64,000 nt of DNA from Ornithinimicrobium cerasi (GCF_003702705.1 NZ_QZMN01000004.1:186001-250000), one strand, 5' to 3'. Counted from the stretch's first letter, positions 33,937 to 42,860 are shown. Notes: generated by a model from the letters alone, not told the origin. Made by a program: numbers and translations.

Positions 33937-34162
33937 TAGCACCGACGGCAAGGTTCGCCTGCTCGGTCACCCCCACGCCCTCACTCGAGGTCAGGAGCCT
34001 CCGGGACCGTTCCCTTCGGGGCCGCCGATTCCTCGGCAAGGTCATGACGCACTGCTGCCTCACCGACACCCTCGTCGGCGGGGGAGCGTTGTGAGGTCGC
34101 ACCGCGACATGGTCCGGACCCCGGGGGGGCCGGCCCATGTCGTGGGTCGAGGGTTGTTCGGC

Positions 34163-35137
34163 TCAGTCGTCGCGGGGCTCACGCCGACGGTGGGCCGCCT
34201 CCGAGGCGGCGTCCCCGACGTTGGTGTGGACGCGTCCGGCGGCGTCCTGCATGAGTTGGCCCCCGTCGACCACACCTGCTCCCAGGGTGGCCGTGCCGGC
34301 CTGGACCACCCCGCCGGCGCTGCGGTTCCGCCGACGCTGCCGGGACTCCACGAACTCGGCCAGCTTGCCCAGGCCGTAGTTGACGAGGATGAAGATCGCC
34401 GCGACGACGACGTAGGCGGGTAGCGTCGCACCCTCGGCGGACCCGATCCGGCGGGCGCTCGTGACGAGCTCGGGGTAGAGGATGATGTACCCCAGGGCGG
34501 AGTCCTTGGTGATGACCACGACCTGGCTGATGAGCGTCGGCATCATCGCGGTGAGCGCCTGGGGCACGAGGATGCTCCGACGGACCTGCGACGGGGAGAG
34601 GCCGATCGACAGACCCGCCTCCCGCTGCCCGGAGGGGAGCGAGGCCACGCCGTTGCGGATGACCTCGCACAGGACCGCCGAGTTGTAGGCGGTCAGCCCG
34701 ACGATGACACCGATCAACGGGTTGAGTCCGCTGGGGGTGAACTGGTTGATGCTGAGGAAGTAGAAGGTGAACAGCATCATGATGAGCACCGGCACGGCCC
34801 GGAAGAACTCGACGAAGATGCTCGCAGCCCACCGCAGGGGGGCGACCTCGGACATCCGCGCCATCGCCAGGCCGAGCGCCAGCACCATCGACAGGACGAT
34901 GGCGATCGCCGCCGCCCGCAGCGTGTCGAAGAGACCCGGCAGCAGGTAGTTGGTCCACGCGGTGCCGGTCAGCAGCCAGTCCCACCGGGCGGCGGTCAGC
35001 TGCTCGCGGTCGATGAGCCGGTCGAGGATCACCCACGCCAGCGCCAGCGCGAGCAGCACGCCGACGGCCGTGAGGATCCGGTGCAGGCGCCGTGCCCGGG
35101 GGCCGGGGGCGTCGAAGAGGACGGCTGCCCCGCTCAC
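34163..35137 (-). CDS. gluD: Amino-acid ABC transporter permease (GluD-like)
   Basis: A 324-residue permease of the polar amino-acid (HAAT) family. After a short basic N-terminus and first membrane segment it shows the usual LPGLFDTLRAAAIAIVLSMV, the FFRAVPVLIMMLF segment and the cytoplasmic ATPase-contact loop EAGLSIGLSPSQVRRSILVPQ. The C-terminal extension of about 60 residues after ESRQRRR is hydrophilic and unusual in length. Its GTG overlaps the stop of the partner permease. Substrate, from the similarity of the cassette, is probably glutamate or another acidic amino acid. Confidence 0.88.
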   Translation of the reverse strand: MSGAAVLFDAPGPRARRLHRILTAVGVLLALALAWVILDRLIDREQLTAARWDWLLTGTAWTNYLLPGLFDTLRAAAIAIVLSMVLALGLAMARMSEVAPLRWAASIFVEFFRAVPVLIMMLFTFYFLSINQFTPSGLNPLIGVIVGLTAYNSAVLCEVIRNGVASLPSGQREAGLSIGLSPSQVRRSILVPQALTAMMPTLISQVVVITKDSALGYIILYPELVTSARRIGSAEGATLPAYVVVAAIFILVNYGLGKLAEFVESRQRRRNRSAGGVVQAGTATLGAGVVDGGQLMQDAAGRVHTNVGDAASEAAHRRREPRDD

Positions 35138-35832
35138 CGCTTCACCGCCAGGCGCTGCGAGAGGTGGCTGACGAGGAGCCCGAGCGGCAGCGTGAGGATG
35201 ACGAAGCCCAGGGCCACGAGGGCGAAGCCCGGCATGAGGTCGGCCGGCCGGAACTCGGCGATCCATCTCATCCGGTATGCCGTCTCGAAGACCCCGATGG
35301 CTGCGACCACCGTGGTGTTCTTGACGAGCGCGATCAGCACGTTGCCCAGCGGCGTGATGGCGCCACGGAAGGCCTGGGGGAGGATCACCTCCCGCAGGCT
35401 CTGGGGAAAGGTCAGCCCGATCGACCGCGCGGCCTCTGCCTGACCGAGCGGGATCGTGTTCACCCCCGAGCGGATGGCCTCGCAGACGAAGGCCGCGTGA
35501 TAGATCGACAGCCCGATCACGCCGAGGCGGAAGTTGAGGCTGGAGATGAAGTCAGGGTTGCCGCTGCCGTCCGGCAGGCGCCGGCTGGCCGGCTCGATCC
35601 CCAGCTGACCCCAGAGGACCAGGCTGCAGGCCACCACGATGAGGGTCAGCGGCGTGTTGCGGACGAGGGTCACGTAGGAGGCACCCAGCGCGTTGAGCAC
35701 CCCGACGGGAGCCAGCCTCAGGATGGCGATGACGGTGCCCAGGATGAGCGCGAACGCGGCCGACCACAGCGCCAGCTGGATGGTCAGGAAAAATGCGGGG
35801 AGGAGCTGGGCCTGCTCGATCAGGTCGATCAT
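35134..35832 (-). CDS. gluC: Amino-acid ABC transporter permease (GluC-like)
   Basis: A 232-residue permease, partner of the downstream one. The typical QLALWSAAFALILGTVIAIL and SYVTLVRNTPLTLIVVACSL segments open the transmembrane domain; the ATPase-contact loop is EAARSIGLTFPQSLREVILPQ. Five or six membrane segments are visible. It forms a heterodimeric channel with the next gene. A strong stem-loop separates it from the binding-protein gene, so it should be expressed at a lower level. Confidence 0.9.
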   Translation of the reverse strand: MIDLIEQAQLLPAFFLTIQLALWSAAFALILGTVIAILRLAPVGVLNALGASYVTLVRNTPLTLIVVACSLVLWGQLGIEPASRRLPDGSGNPDFISSLNFRLGVIGLSIYHAAFVCEAIRSGVNTIPLGQAEAARSIGLTFPQSLREVILPQAFRGAITPLGNVLIALVKNTTVVAAIGVFETAYRMRWIAEFRPADLMPGFALVALGFVILTLPLGLLVSHLSQRLAVKR

Positions 35833-35874
35833 GCATCACCGTCCTGGGGTGGGCGTGGCGGAACCGGGCTGCGA

Positions 35875-35913
35875 CGTCGGGTCGGTGCACCAGCGAGGTG
35901 CACCGACCCGACG
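35875..35913 (-). terminator. Stem-loop between binding-protein and permease genes
   Basis: Perfect 17-bp inverted repeat (CGTCGGGTCGGTGCACC and its complement) with a 5-base loop, 11 bases downstream of the binding-protein stop. There is no T-run. In ABC operons such hairpins stabilise the binding-protein mRNA and limit read-through into the permeases. Confidence 0.75.
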
Positions 35914-35923
35914 CTGGTAGGGG

Positions 35924-36802
35924 TCAGCCGCAGTGGCCGCCGGCCTCCGGCGGGTTGAGGTCGGCGTTGGGCGTGTAGCCGGCCGCACCGAGGTTGTCCT
36001 CGACGATCTGCTCCATGCTGCCGTCCTCCCACAGCTCGTTGATGGCGTCGTTGATCGCCTCGCAGTCCTCGGACTCCTTCGGCAGGCCGACGCCGTAGAG
36101 CTCCTCGGAGAACGGGTTGCCGACGACCTTGAACTGGCCGGCGTACTGGTCCTGCGCGGCGAAGCCGGCGAGGATCGTGTCGTCGGTCGTCAGCGCCTCG
36201 ATGGTGCCGCCGGCGAGCTGCTCCATGCACTCGGAGTAGCTGGCGTACTCCTGCAGCTGGACGCCCGGGACGTCCTCCTTGACGTTCTCCGCCGACGTGG
36301 AGCCGGTGACCGAGCACAGCAGCCGGCCGTCCAGGTCGTCCGGCCCGGTGATGTCGGAGTCCTCAGCCACGAGCAGGTCCTGGCCCGCGACGAAGTAGGG
36401 CCCGGCGAACTGGACCTTCTCCTTGCGGGCGTCGGTGATGGAGTAGGTGGCGAAGATCATGTCGACCTGCCCCGTCTCCAGCAGCGTCTCGCGCTGGGCC
36501 GAGACGGACTCGGCCCAGGTGATCTGGTCCTCGGAGTAGCCGAGCTTCTCGGCGACCGCCTTGGCGACGTCGACGTCCATACCGCTGGGCTCGGAGCCCT
36601 CCATGAGGCCGAGGCCGGGCTGGTCGTACTTGATGCCGATCGTGATGCCCTCGCCGTCTCCGGCACCGGCACCGGCGTCGCTCGTGCTGTCGCTGCCGCC
36701 GTCCCCGGCGGGGGCGCCGGTGTCGTCGTCACCGCCGCAGGCGGAGAGGACCAGGGCCGTGGCCGCCGCGAGGGCGGCGACGCGGAAGGAGGTGCTGCTC
36801 AT
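35924..36802 (-). CDS. gluB: Glutamate-type solute-binding lipoprotein (GluB-like)
   Basis: A 292-residue family 3 binding protein. The signal peptide ends in the lipobox LSACGG, then an Asp/Gly/Ser-rich linker of about 30 residues. The mature domain has IGIKYDQPGLGLMEG, GMDVDVAKAVAEKLG, RETLLETGQVDMIFATYSIT and CSVTGSTSAENVK, as in glutamate-binding GluB of corynebacteria. AAGGAG lies nine bases before the ATG. The glutamate assignment rests on resemblance and operon order. Confidence 0.9.
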   Translation of the reverse strand: MSSTSFRVAALAAATALVLSACGGDDDTGAPAGDGGSDSTSDAGAGAGDGEGITIGIKYDQPGLGLMEGSEPSGMDVDVAKAVAEKLGYSEDQITWAESVSAQRETLLETGQVDMIFATYSITDARKEKVQFAGPYFVAGQDLLVAEDSDITGPDDLDGRLLCSVTGSTSAENVKEDVPGVQLQEYASYSECMEQLAGGTIEALTTDDTILAGFAAQDQYAGQFKVVGNPFSEELYGVGLPKESEDCEAINDAINELWEDGSMEQIVEDNLGAAGYTPNADLNPPEAGGHCG

Positions 36803-36834
36803 CTGTGTATCTCCTTGAAAGGGGGTTGGTCGGA

Positions 36835-37608
36835 TCAGTGGGTCAGGATCTTGCCGAGGAAGTCCTTGGCACGGGCGGACTGCGCGTTCGTGAAGAACTG
36901 CTCGGGGGTGTTCTCCTCGACGATGGCGCCGTCGGACATGAAGACGACCCGGTCGGCCGCCTTCCGCGCGAAGCCCATCTCGTGGGTGACGACGACCATC
37001 GTCATGCCGCTGCGGGCCAGCTCGGTCATCACGTCGAGGACCTCGTTGATCATCTCGGGGTCCAGCGCCGACGTGGGCTCGTCGAAGAGCATGACGGTGG
37101 GTTCCATGGCCAGGGACCGGGCGATCGCCACGCGCTGCTGCTGGCCACCGGAGAGCTGGGCGGGATACTTCGACGCCTGGTGGTCCACCCCCACCCGGGT
37201 GAGGAGCTCCATCGCGTGCTCCTTCGCCGCCGCCGGCTTCATACCCCGCACCTTCATGGGCCCGAGGGTGACGTTCTCGAGGATGGTCTTGTGGGCGAAG
37301 AGGTTGAACGACTGGAACACCATGCCGACGTCGGCGCGCAGCCTGGCGAGCTCCTTGCCTTCGTCTGGCAGCTCGGTGCCGTTGATGGCGATGCGCCCGC
37401 TCTCGAAGGTCTCGAGCCGGTTGATGGTGCGGCACAGGGTCGACTTGCCGGAGCCGGACGGGCCGATGACGACGACGACCTCGCCCTCGTGCACCGTGAG
37501 GTTGATGTCCTTGAGGACGTGCAGCTCGCCGAAGTGCTTGTTGACGTTCTCCAGCACGACGAGGGGCCGGTCCGGGGTGCGCCGAGCCGCGGCGGGGGTG
37601 TCCGTCAT
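36835..37608 (-). CDS. gluA: Amino-acid ABC transporter ATP-binding protein (GluA-like)
   Basis: A 257-residue ABC ATPase of the polar amino-acid class. Walker [10 protein letters not shown], signature LSGGQQQR, Walker [13 protein letters not shown] and switch VVTHEMGFA are all intact; [18 protein letters not shown] is typical of the class. It is the first gene of the gluABCD-type operon. It begins at an ATG 32 bases upstream of the binding-protein unit's leader, so all four genes read as one transcript. Confidence 0.93.
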   Translation of the reverse strand: MTDTPAAARRTPDRPLVVLENVNKHFGELHVLKDINLTVHEGEVVVVIGPSGSGKSTLCRTINRLETFESGRIAINGTELPDEGKELARLRADVGMVFQSFNLFAHKTILENVTLGPMKVRGMKPAAAKEHAMELLTRVGVDHQASKYPAQLSGGQQQRVAIARSLAMEPTVMLFDEPTSALDPEMINEVLDVMTELARSGMTMVVVTHEMGFARKAADRVVFMSDGAIVEENTPEQFFTNAQSARAKDFLGKILTH

Positions 37609-37687
37609 GAGCCGAACCCTAGACCGCGCGGGTCACCACGGTCAGGGTTTTGCCATGGTTGTCACCGCATCGTGACCAAAGTGGGGG

Positions 37688-37761
37688 TGGGCCAGCAGGG
37701 GCTTGAACCCTGGACCGACGGATTATGAGTCCGCTGCTCTGACCGGCTGAGCTACTGGCCC
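37688..37761 (-). tRNA. tRNA with CAT anticodon (Ile2 or elongator Met)
   Basis: A complete cloverleaf of 74 bases on the minus strand. The acceptor GGGCCAG pairs perfectly with CTGGCCC, the anticodon loop is CTCATAA and the T arm is CAGGG-TTCAAGC-CCCTG. CCA is not encoded. The C4-G69 and C5-G68 pairs are recognition features of TilS substrates in E. coli, which favours tRNA-Ile2 (lysidine-modified), but an elongator Met identity cannot be excluded. Confidence 0.9.
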
Positions 37762-37792
37762 CGACCGTCCATCCTAGCCGGGCAGGGACCGC

Positions 37793-38212
37793 TCACTGCC
37801 GCAGGTAGTTCTCCAGGGCGTCGCGCTCGGCCTCGAGGGCGTCCAGGCGTGCCTTCACGACGTCACCGATCGAGACGATGCCCTGGAGCGAGCCGTCCCT
37901 GACCACGGGCATGTGCCGGTGGCGTGCCTCGGTCATCCGGACCGCCAGGTCGGTCAGGTCGTCATCCGGGCCGCAGAGGTTGACCTCGGTGGTCATCAGG
38001 GTGCTCACGGGTGCCGAGGTGTCGGCCCCGCCCCGCAGGTGGTGGACCACGTCGCGCTCGGAGACGATACCGACGACCTGGTCCTGGTCGACCACGACGA
38101 CGGCCCCGATCTTGTTGTCGTCCAAGGTGTCCAGCAGCTCGATGACGGTCGCGCTCGAGGGGAGGGTGACCACGGAGCTGCCCTTCTTCCTGAGCAGGTC
38201 GGCGACGCGCAT
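37793..38212 (-). CDS. CBS domain pair protein
   Basis: A 139-residue protein made of two CBS repeats (about residues 8-62, VVTLPSSATVIELLDTLDDN to VVDQDQVVGIVSERDVVHHL, and 72-125, LMTTEVNLCGPDDDLTDLAV to DGSLQGIVSIGDVVKARLD). CBS pairs bind adenine nucleotides and act as sensor modules; stand-alone forms are common in actinobacteria and their partners are mostly unknown. No fused catalytic domain is present. Confidence 0.9.
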   Translation of the reverse strand: MRVADLLRKKGSSVVTLPSSATVIELLDTLDDNKIGAVVVVDQDQVVGIVSERDVVHHLRGGADTSAPVSTLMTTEVNLCGPDDDLTDLAVRMTEARHRHMPVVRDGSLQGIVSIGDVVKARLDALEAERDALENYLRQ

Positions 38213-38309
38213 ACGTCAACCTAGCACGCAGGGCGAGCCCGCCGCCGGGGTACGCGAGAGGCCCTCGACCGGTGCGGTCGAGGGCCTCCCGAGGACGGGG
38301 GTGCGGGTG

Positions 38310-39218
38310 TCAGCCGGTGATGCGGCCGTACCAGATGCCGCCGTAGACCGGGGCGCCGTAGGTCACGCCGGACCCCGGGTTGAGGGCCTCGATGACCATC
38401 CCGTTGCCGGCGTAGAGACCGACGTGGTGGAACTGGTTGGTGAAGACGAGGTCGCCGGGCTGCGGGTTCGAGACCGGCGTGACAGCGGCCTTCTGGCCGT
38501 TGACGGTGCGCGGGATGTCGATCCCGGCCTGCTGGAAGACCCACCAGGTGAAGCTCGAGCAGTCGAAGGCCGACGGCGGGTTGCCACCGTAGACGTAGGG
38601 GAAACCGACGTACGACTGGGCGATGCCGACCACTCCACCACCGACGGGTGCGGGGGCGGGCGCCGGGGCCGGCGCTGCGGCTGCGGCCTGCTGCTGGGGC
38701 GCCGCCTGGGTCTGCTGCTGGGGCGCGGGTGCCGCCTGCTGCTGGGGCGCGGCCTGGGTCTGCTGCTGGGGCGCGGCCTGTTGCGCGGGCGCCGCGGCCT
38801 CCTCCTGGGTGGCGGTGGCCTGCTCCGTCGCCGGGGCCGCCTCGACGACCTCCTCGACCTCGACGGTGGTGCCGGTGAAGGCGGACCCCGCGAGGACGGT
38901 CGAGACCGACGCGGCGTCGGCCGGAGCGCTGCGCGCCTGGCTGCGGTCGGCGCCGGACTGGTCACGCAGCTCGGACAGCGACGCGCTGCGCAGGCTGGCG
39001 AGCGCCGCGGCGCCCTCCCGGGCCTGGTCGGCGTTCGTGCTGACCGCCGTCGTCTGCTCGGTGACGGACGGGGCCGAGGTCTCGGGGGCGGTCTCCTGGC
39101 GGAACGTCGTGGCACCGGCCGTGGCCACCGTGCCGGCGACGAGGCCGCCGATCATCAGGGCGGCAGCGCCGTTACGGGGTGCGGCGCTCGAGGCGCGGTG
39201 CTTACCAGTGAACTTCAT
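38310..39218 (-). CDS. Secreted NlpC/P60 peptidoglycan hydrolase
   Basis: A 302-residue secreted cell-wall hydrolase. It has a signal-peptide-like N-terminus (RNGAAALMIGGLVAGTVATAGA), a predicted-helical spacer, and a low-complexity stretch of about 70 residues built of Gln, Ala and Pro (repeats like QAAPQQQ). The C-terminal NlpC/P60 catalytic domain has Cys in FDCSSFTWWVF and His in NQFHHVGLYAG. It cuts between D-Glu and diamino acid in peptide stems, as RipA-type enzymes do at division. GGAGG stands nine bases before the ATG. Confidence 0.9.
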   Translation of the reverse strand: MKFTGKHRASSAAPRNGAAALMIGGLVAGTVATAGATTFRQETAPETSAPSVTEQTTAVSTNADQAREGAAALASLRSASLSELRDQSGADRSQARSAPADAASVSTVLAGSAFTGTTVEVEEVVEAAPATEQATATQEEAAAPAQQAAPQQQTQAAPQQQAAPAPQQQTQAAPQQQAAAAAPAPAPAPAPVGGGVVGIAQSYVGFPYVYGGNPPSAFDCSSFTWWVFQQAGIDIPRTVNGQKAAVTPVSNPQPGDLVFTNQFHHVGLYAGNGMVIEALNPGSGVTYGAPVYGGIWYGRITG

Positions 39219-39542
39219 ACAACCTCCGGGGCCATGGGACACGACCCGGTCTTGGGCGGGACAGCTGCGGGCACAGGGGTACCCACAGGTGCAAGGACCT
39301 TGAATGGCACGTCGTTCACAGGGACAGGGGTGACGCGCCTTGAACAGGTTACGAAATGATCACGAAAAGACCAAGTCCGACGGGCCTGTTGTGACTCATC
39401 TGACAGCTTTCCCGGCGAGCACTTGATACTGGAGTGACAAGGGAGCACAATGTGACTGCACAAGCGCATCAGGTCGGGCAGACGGGTCTCCGCCCGTGTC
39501 GAGGTCGTTGGGGAAGACGTCCCTCACACACAGGAGGCCAGG
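39219..39542. promoter_or_regulatory. Divergent regulatory region of NlpC/P60 and DUF3145 genes
   Basis: No gene fits in these 324 bases. On the minus strand TTTCGTGATCA and TTTCGTAACCT form a direct repeat with 11-base spacing (39346-39367), the layout of tandem OmpR-family sites such as those of MtrA, which controls cell-wall hydrolase genes in actinobacteria. The transcript leader for the hydrolase would be about 100 bases or more. GGAGG (39535 region) serves the DUF3145 gene. Confidence 0.4.
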
Positions 39543-40058
39543 ATGTCCGCTGTCATGCCCCGAGTCATGACTCGCGGGGTGGTGTTCATTCACTCCACCC
39601 CCACTGCGTTGTGCCCGCACATCGCGTGGGCGGTCGAGGGCGTCCTCGACACCAGGGTCAGCCTGGACTGGGTCCCCCAGCCCGCGCAGCCCGGCACGAT
39701 GCGCACGGAGTTCTCGTGGACCGGTGACGCCGGCACGGGTGCCTATCTCGCCAGCGCCATGCGCGGCTGGGACGGCCTGCGGTACGAGGTCGTCGAGGAA
39801 GCCAGCCGCGGGAGCGACGGGATGCGGTGGACCCACACGCCGTCCCTCGGCATCCACCAGGCCCGGTTGTCGGCCAACGGCGACGTCGTCGTCAACGAGG
39901 ACCGGCTCCGCTCGATCGTCGACCAGTGCGACGGGGACGCCGACCGGCTGACCGCCGAGCTGCGGCGGGCGCTGGGCGGTGAGTGGGACGCCGAGCTGGA
40001 TGTGTTCCGCCACGCCGGGGAGGGTGCCCCACCCACCTGGCTGCACAAGGTGGGCTGA
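39543..40058 (+). CDS. DUF3145 family protein
   Basis: A 171-residue protein of the actinobacterial DUF3145 family, with the typical start TRGVVFIHSTPTALCPHIAW and later LRYEVVEEASRGSDG and WLHKVG at the end. The family is conserved across actinobacteria and has no known function. AGGAGG lies eight bases before the ATG. The stop is 17 bases from the end of the convergent glycosyltransferase gene. Confidence 0.9.
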   Translation: MSAVMPRVMTRGVVFIHSTPTALCPHIAWAVEGVLDTRVSLDWVPQPAQPGTMRTEFSWTGDAGTGAYLASAMRGWDGLRYEVVEEASRGSDGMRWTHTPSLGIHQARLSANGDVVVNEDRLRSIVDQCDGDADRLTAELRRALGGEWDAELDVFRHAGEGAPPTWLHKVG

Positions 40059-40075
40059 GGCCGACCCCCGGACCC

Positions 40076-41203
40076 TCAGGGCCGACCCGCGGGCACGCGG
40101 CGGCGCACGTCCTCGTGGATCGCCAGCATCCGCTGCGAGGACGCCTCCCAGTTGAAGCGCTCCGCCTGTTCGCGCGCGAGACGGCGGGCACCCTGGCGGC
40201 GCAGCAGCGCCTCGACCCCGTCGGCGAAGGCGGCGGGGGTGGAGGGGGCGACGCAGCCACCGGTCCCGACCACCTCCTGCAGGGCGCCTTCGTCGGTGCA
40301 GACCGTGGGCACGCCGCAGGCCATGACCTCCAGGGCCGCCAGCCCGAAGGTCTCCAACGGTCCCGGCGCCACCGCGACGTCCGCGCTACCCATGCGGGCG
40401 GCCAGCTCGGACCGGCTGGTGATGTACGCGTGGAAGAGGATCGGCAGGTTCTGGGCCCGTTCCATCAGCTGGCCCCGCATCGGTCCGTCCCCGAAGACCG
40501 TCATCTGCACGTCGTGGCCGCGACGCACCAGCTCACGCACGGTCTCGATGGACAGGGCGGGGCGCTTCTCGGGTGAGAGCCGTCCGCAGTGGACCAGCTG
40601 GACGGTCCGGCCCGGGGGAGGGGGCCACGGCACCGCGGAGTCCGGGTCCCGGTGCGGCCGGAACACGTCGAGCTCGACGCCGAGTGGGACGACGTGCGCG
40701 TGCACCCCGATGCGCTCGAACTCCTCCGCCGAGAACCTGCTCGGGGTGACGATCGCGTCGTAGTCGTGGGCACTGCGCCGGTTGACGAGGTCGGCCGCCC
40801 AGGTGGCGGGCCGGTCCGGCACCGGGGTCCGGCGGACCATGATCCCCGTCATGTTCTCGTGGCTGATCATCACCGAGCCGATGCCACGGCGCCGCGCCCA
40901 CCGACCCATCCAGCGCGTCGTGGCACGGTCGGACACCTCGATCACGTCGGGGGTGATCGCGTCCATGAGCCGCGAGAGGCGGGAGCGGTCGAACATCAGG
41001 GAGTACCCGGTTCCGGGGATCGGGGTGGCGGGGACGCGGTAGACGGTGCCCTGACTCTCCTCCGTGATCTCCGGGCCCGGCCCCGGGATGATCAACGAGG
41101 CGCGGTGGCCGTGGGCCCGGTAGTGCTCCCCCCAGGCACGCAGGGCGGTCTTGATGCCGCCGGAGGTAGGGCTGACGAAGTTGGCGACGCGCAGGATGTG
41201 CAT
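40076..41203 (-). CDS. GT4-type glycosyltransferase
   Basis: A 375-residue GT-B fold glycosyltransferase of family 4. The N-terminal acceptor domain starts MHILRVANFVSPTSGGIKTA; the C-terminal donor domain has VHCGRLSPEKRPALSIETV and the catalytic EX7E-type segment PGPLETFGLAALEVMACGVP. It could transfer a sugar to a lipid or surface glycan; the similarity to mannosyltransferases of phosphatidylinositol mannoside synthesis is only general. It lies downstream of the fatty-acid operon on the same strand, 31 bases after fabF's end. Confidence 0.88.
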   Translation of the reverse strand: MHILRVANFVSPTSGGIKTALRAWGEHYRAHGHRASLIIPGPGPEITEESQGTVYRVPATPIPGTGYSLMFDRSRLSRLMDAITPDVIEVSDRATTRWMGRWARRRGIGSVMISHENMTGIMVRRTPVPDRPATWAADLVNRRSAHDYDAIVTPSRFSAEEFERIGVHAHVVPLGVELDVFRPHRDPDSAVPWPPPPGRTVQLVHCGRLSPEKRPALSIETVRELVRRGHDVQMTVFGDGPMRGQLMERAQNLPILFHAYITSRSELAARMGSADVAVAPGPLETFGLAALEVMACGVPTVCTDEGALQEVVGTGGCVAPSTPAAFADGVEALLRRQGARRLAREQAERFNWEASSQRMLAIHEDVRRRVPAGRP

Positions 41204-41234
41204 GACGACGGCGAGCCTACGCGCCGCCCTCGCG

Positions 41235-42503
41235 TCAGCGGTACGTGCGCAGGGTGAGGGCCACGTTCACGCCCCCGAAGCCGAAGGAGTTGTTGACGGC
41301 GGCCACGTCCCCCTCGGGCAGGGCGCGGGGCGCGCCGGTGACGACGTCCAGGTCGATCTGCGGGTCGGGGTCGTCGAGGTTGATCGTGGGTGGGACCCTG
41401 CGGTCGCGCAGGGTCAACGCGGTCAGGACCGCCTCCAGCGCCCCGGCCGCACCGAGCAGGTGCCCCGTCATCGACTTCGTGGCGGTGACCGCGAGGTTGG
41501 CGGTGTGGCTGCCGAAGGCTCGGTGGATCGCCTTCGTCTCGGCCAGGTCGCCGACGGGGGTGGAGGTGGCGTGGGCGTTGATGTGCAGGATGTCGCTCAC
41601 CGCCAGCCCGGCGTCCGCGACGGCCTCCTCCATGGCTCGGGCCGCCCCTGCACCCTCGGGCTCGCCAGCCGTGATGTGGTAGGCGTCCGAGCTCATCCCC
41701 ACGCCCGCCAGCTCGGCGTAGATCGTCGCGCCCCGTGCGAGCGCGTGCTCCTCCGCCTCGAGGACGAAGACGCCGGCGCCCTCGGCGATGACGAAGCCGT
41801 CGCGGCCCACGTCGTAGGGCCGGGAGGCGCGCTCGGGGTCGTCGTTACGGGAGGAGAGCGCGGTCATCGCCGCGAAGGCGGCGATGGGCAGGGGGTGGAT
41901 GGCAGCCTCGGTGCCACCGGCGACCATGACGTCGGCCCGTCCGGTCCGGATCATCTGCAGCGCCAGGCCCATACCCTCGGCGCCGGAGGCGCAGGCGCTG
42001 ACGGGGCAGTGCGCGCCTGCCCGGGCGCCCAGGTCGAGGGAGACCGCCGCCGCGGGGCCGTTGGGCATGAGCATCGGGACGGTCAGCGGGAAGACCCGGC
42101 GGGGACCGCGGGTGCGCAGCACCTCCCACTGGTCCAGCAGGGTCCAGACCCCGCCGATGCCGGACCCCACCGCGACACCCAGCCGCTCCTTCTCGACCTC
42201 GGGGCTGCCCGCGTCCGCCCAGGCCTCGCGCGCGGCGATGAGGGCGTACTGACCGGCCGGGTCGTTGCGACGCACCTCGACCTTGGTCAGCACCTCCGAG
42301 GGCGGCGTGTGGATCTGACCCGCGAAGGTGACGGGGAGCTCGTGCTCGCTGACCCAGTCCTGGGTGAGGGGGCGCACGCCGGACCTGCCGGCCAGGATCG
42401 CCTCCCAGGTCTGGGGGGCGGTGCCTCCGACCGGGGTGGTGGCGCCGACGCCGGTGATGACGACGCGACGAGCGGGCTGGGAGGAGGACGGGGAGGTGGA
42501 CAT
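41235..42503 (-). CDS. fabF: Beta-ketoacyl-ACP synthase II
   Basis: A 422-residue condensing enzyme extending acyl-ACP with malonyl-ACP. The catalytic Cys is in SACASGAEGMGLALQ, the two His residues in NAHATSTPVGD and MTGHLLGAAGALEA, and the oxyanion region in NSFGFGGVNVAL. It is the last gene of fabD-fabH-acpP-fabF. A hairpin between acpP and fabF may lower its expression relative to acpP. Confidence 0.95.
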   Translation of the reverse strand: MSTSPSSSQPARRVVITGVGATTPVGGTAPQTWEAILAGRSGVRPLTQDWVSEHELPVTFAGQIHTPPSEVLTKVEVRRNDPAGQYALIAAREAWADAGSPEVEKERLGVAVGSGIGGVWTLLDQWEVLRTRGPRRVFPLTVPMLMPNGPAAAVSLDLGARAGAHCPVSACASGAEGMGLALQMIRTGRADVMVAGGTEAAIHPLPIAAFAAMTALSSRNDDPERASRPYDVGRDGFVIAEGAGVFVLEAEEHALARGATIYAELAGVGMSSDAYHITAGEPEGAGAARAMEEAVADAGLAVSDILHINAHATSTPVGDLAETKAIHRAFGSHTANLAVTATKSMTGHLLGAAGALEAVLTALTLRDRRVPPTINLDDPDPQIDLDVVTGAPRALPEGDVAAVNNSFGFGGVNVALTLRTYR

Positions 42504-42565
42504 CGGCGGCGGCTCTCCTGTGTCGGTGGGGGGCTGAGGGGTGGGCCGGGGGACCGACCCGGGTC

Positions 42566-42599
42566 GCCCGGCGCGGGGTATGGGGTGTCCGCGCCGGGC
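42566..42599 (-). terminator. Stem-loop between acpP and fabF
   Basis: Perfect 11-bp stem GCCCGGCGCGG / CCGCGCCGGGC with a 12-base loop, 13 bases after the acpP stop on the transcript. No T-run follows. It probably protects the abundant acpP message and attenuates fabF. Confidence 0.65.
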
Positions 42600-42611
42600 G
42601 CGTTCCTGCGG

Positions 42612-42860
42612 TCAGCCCTGGTTGCTGGCGATGTAGGTCACGGCGTCCCGGACGTGGGTGAGGTTCTTGACCTCGTCGTCGGGGATGCGGACGCCGAACT
42701 TGTCCTCGGCGTTGACCACGATGGTCATCATCGAGAGCGAGTCGATGTCCAGGTCCTCGGTGAAGGACTTGTCCATCTGGACCTCCTCGGGCTCCAGACC
42801 GGTCTCCTCGTTGACGATCTCGGCCAAGCCCTCGAGAATCTCCTGCTCGGACAGTGCCAT
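42612..42860 (-). CDS. acpP: Acyl carrier protein
   Basis: An 82-residue acyl carrier protein. The phosphopantetheine serine is in LDIDSLSMMTIV, within the usual four-helix acidic protein. It carries growing acyl chains for the type II fatty-acid synthase. It lies between fabH and fabF; the flanking gaps of 86 and 108 bases hold no other gene. GGAG lies eight bases upstream of the ATG. Confidence 0.96.
   Translation of the reverse strand: MALSEQEILEGLAEIVNEETGLEPEEVQMDKSFTEDLDIDSLSMMTIVVNAEDKFGVRIPDDEVKNLTHVRDAVTYIASNQG

Noticed and set aside
39219-39542. ydaO-type (c-di-AMP) riboswitch before the NlpC/P60 gene
   Set aside because: These riboswitches often precede such genes in actinobacteria, but I could not find the conserved core bases in this leader. 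A covariance-model search would decide.
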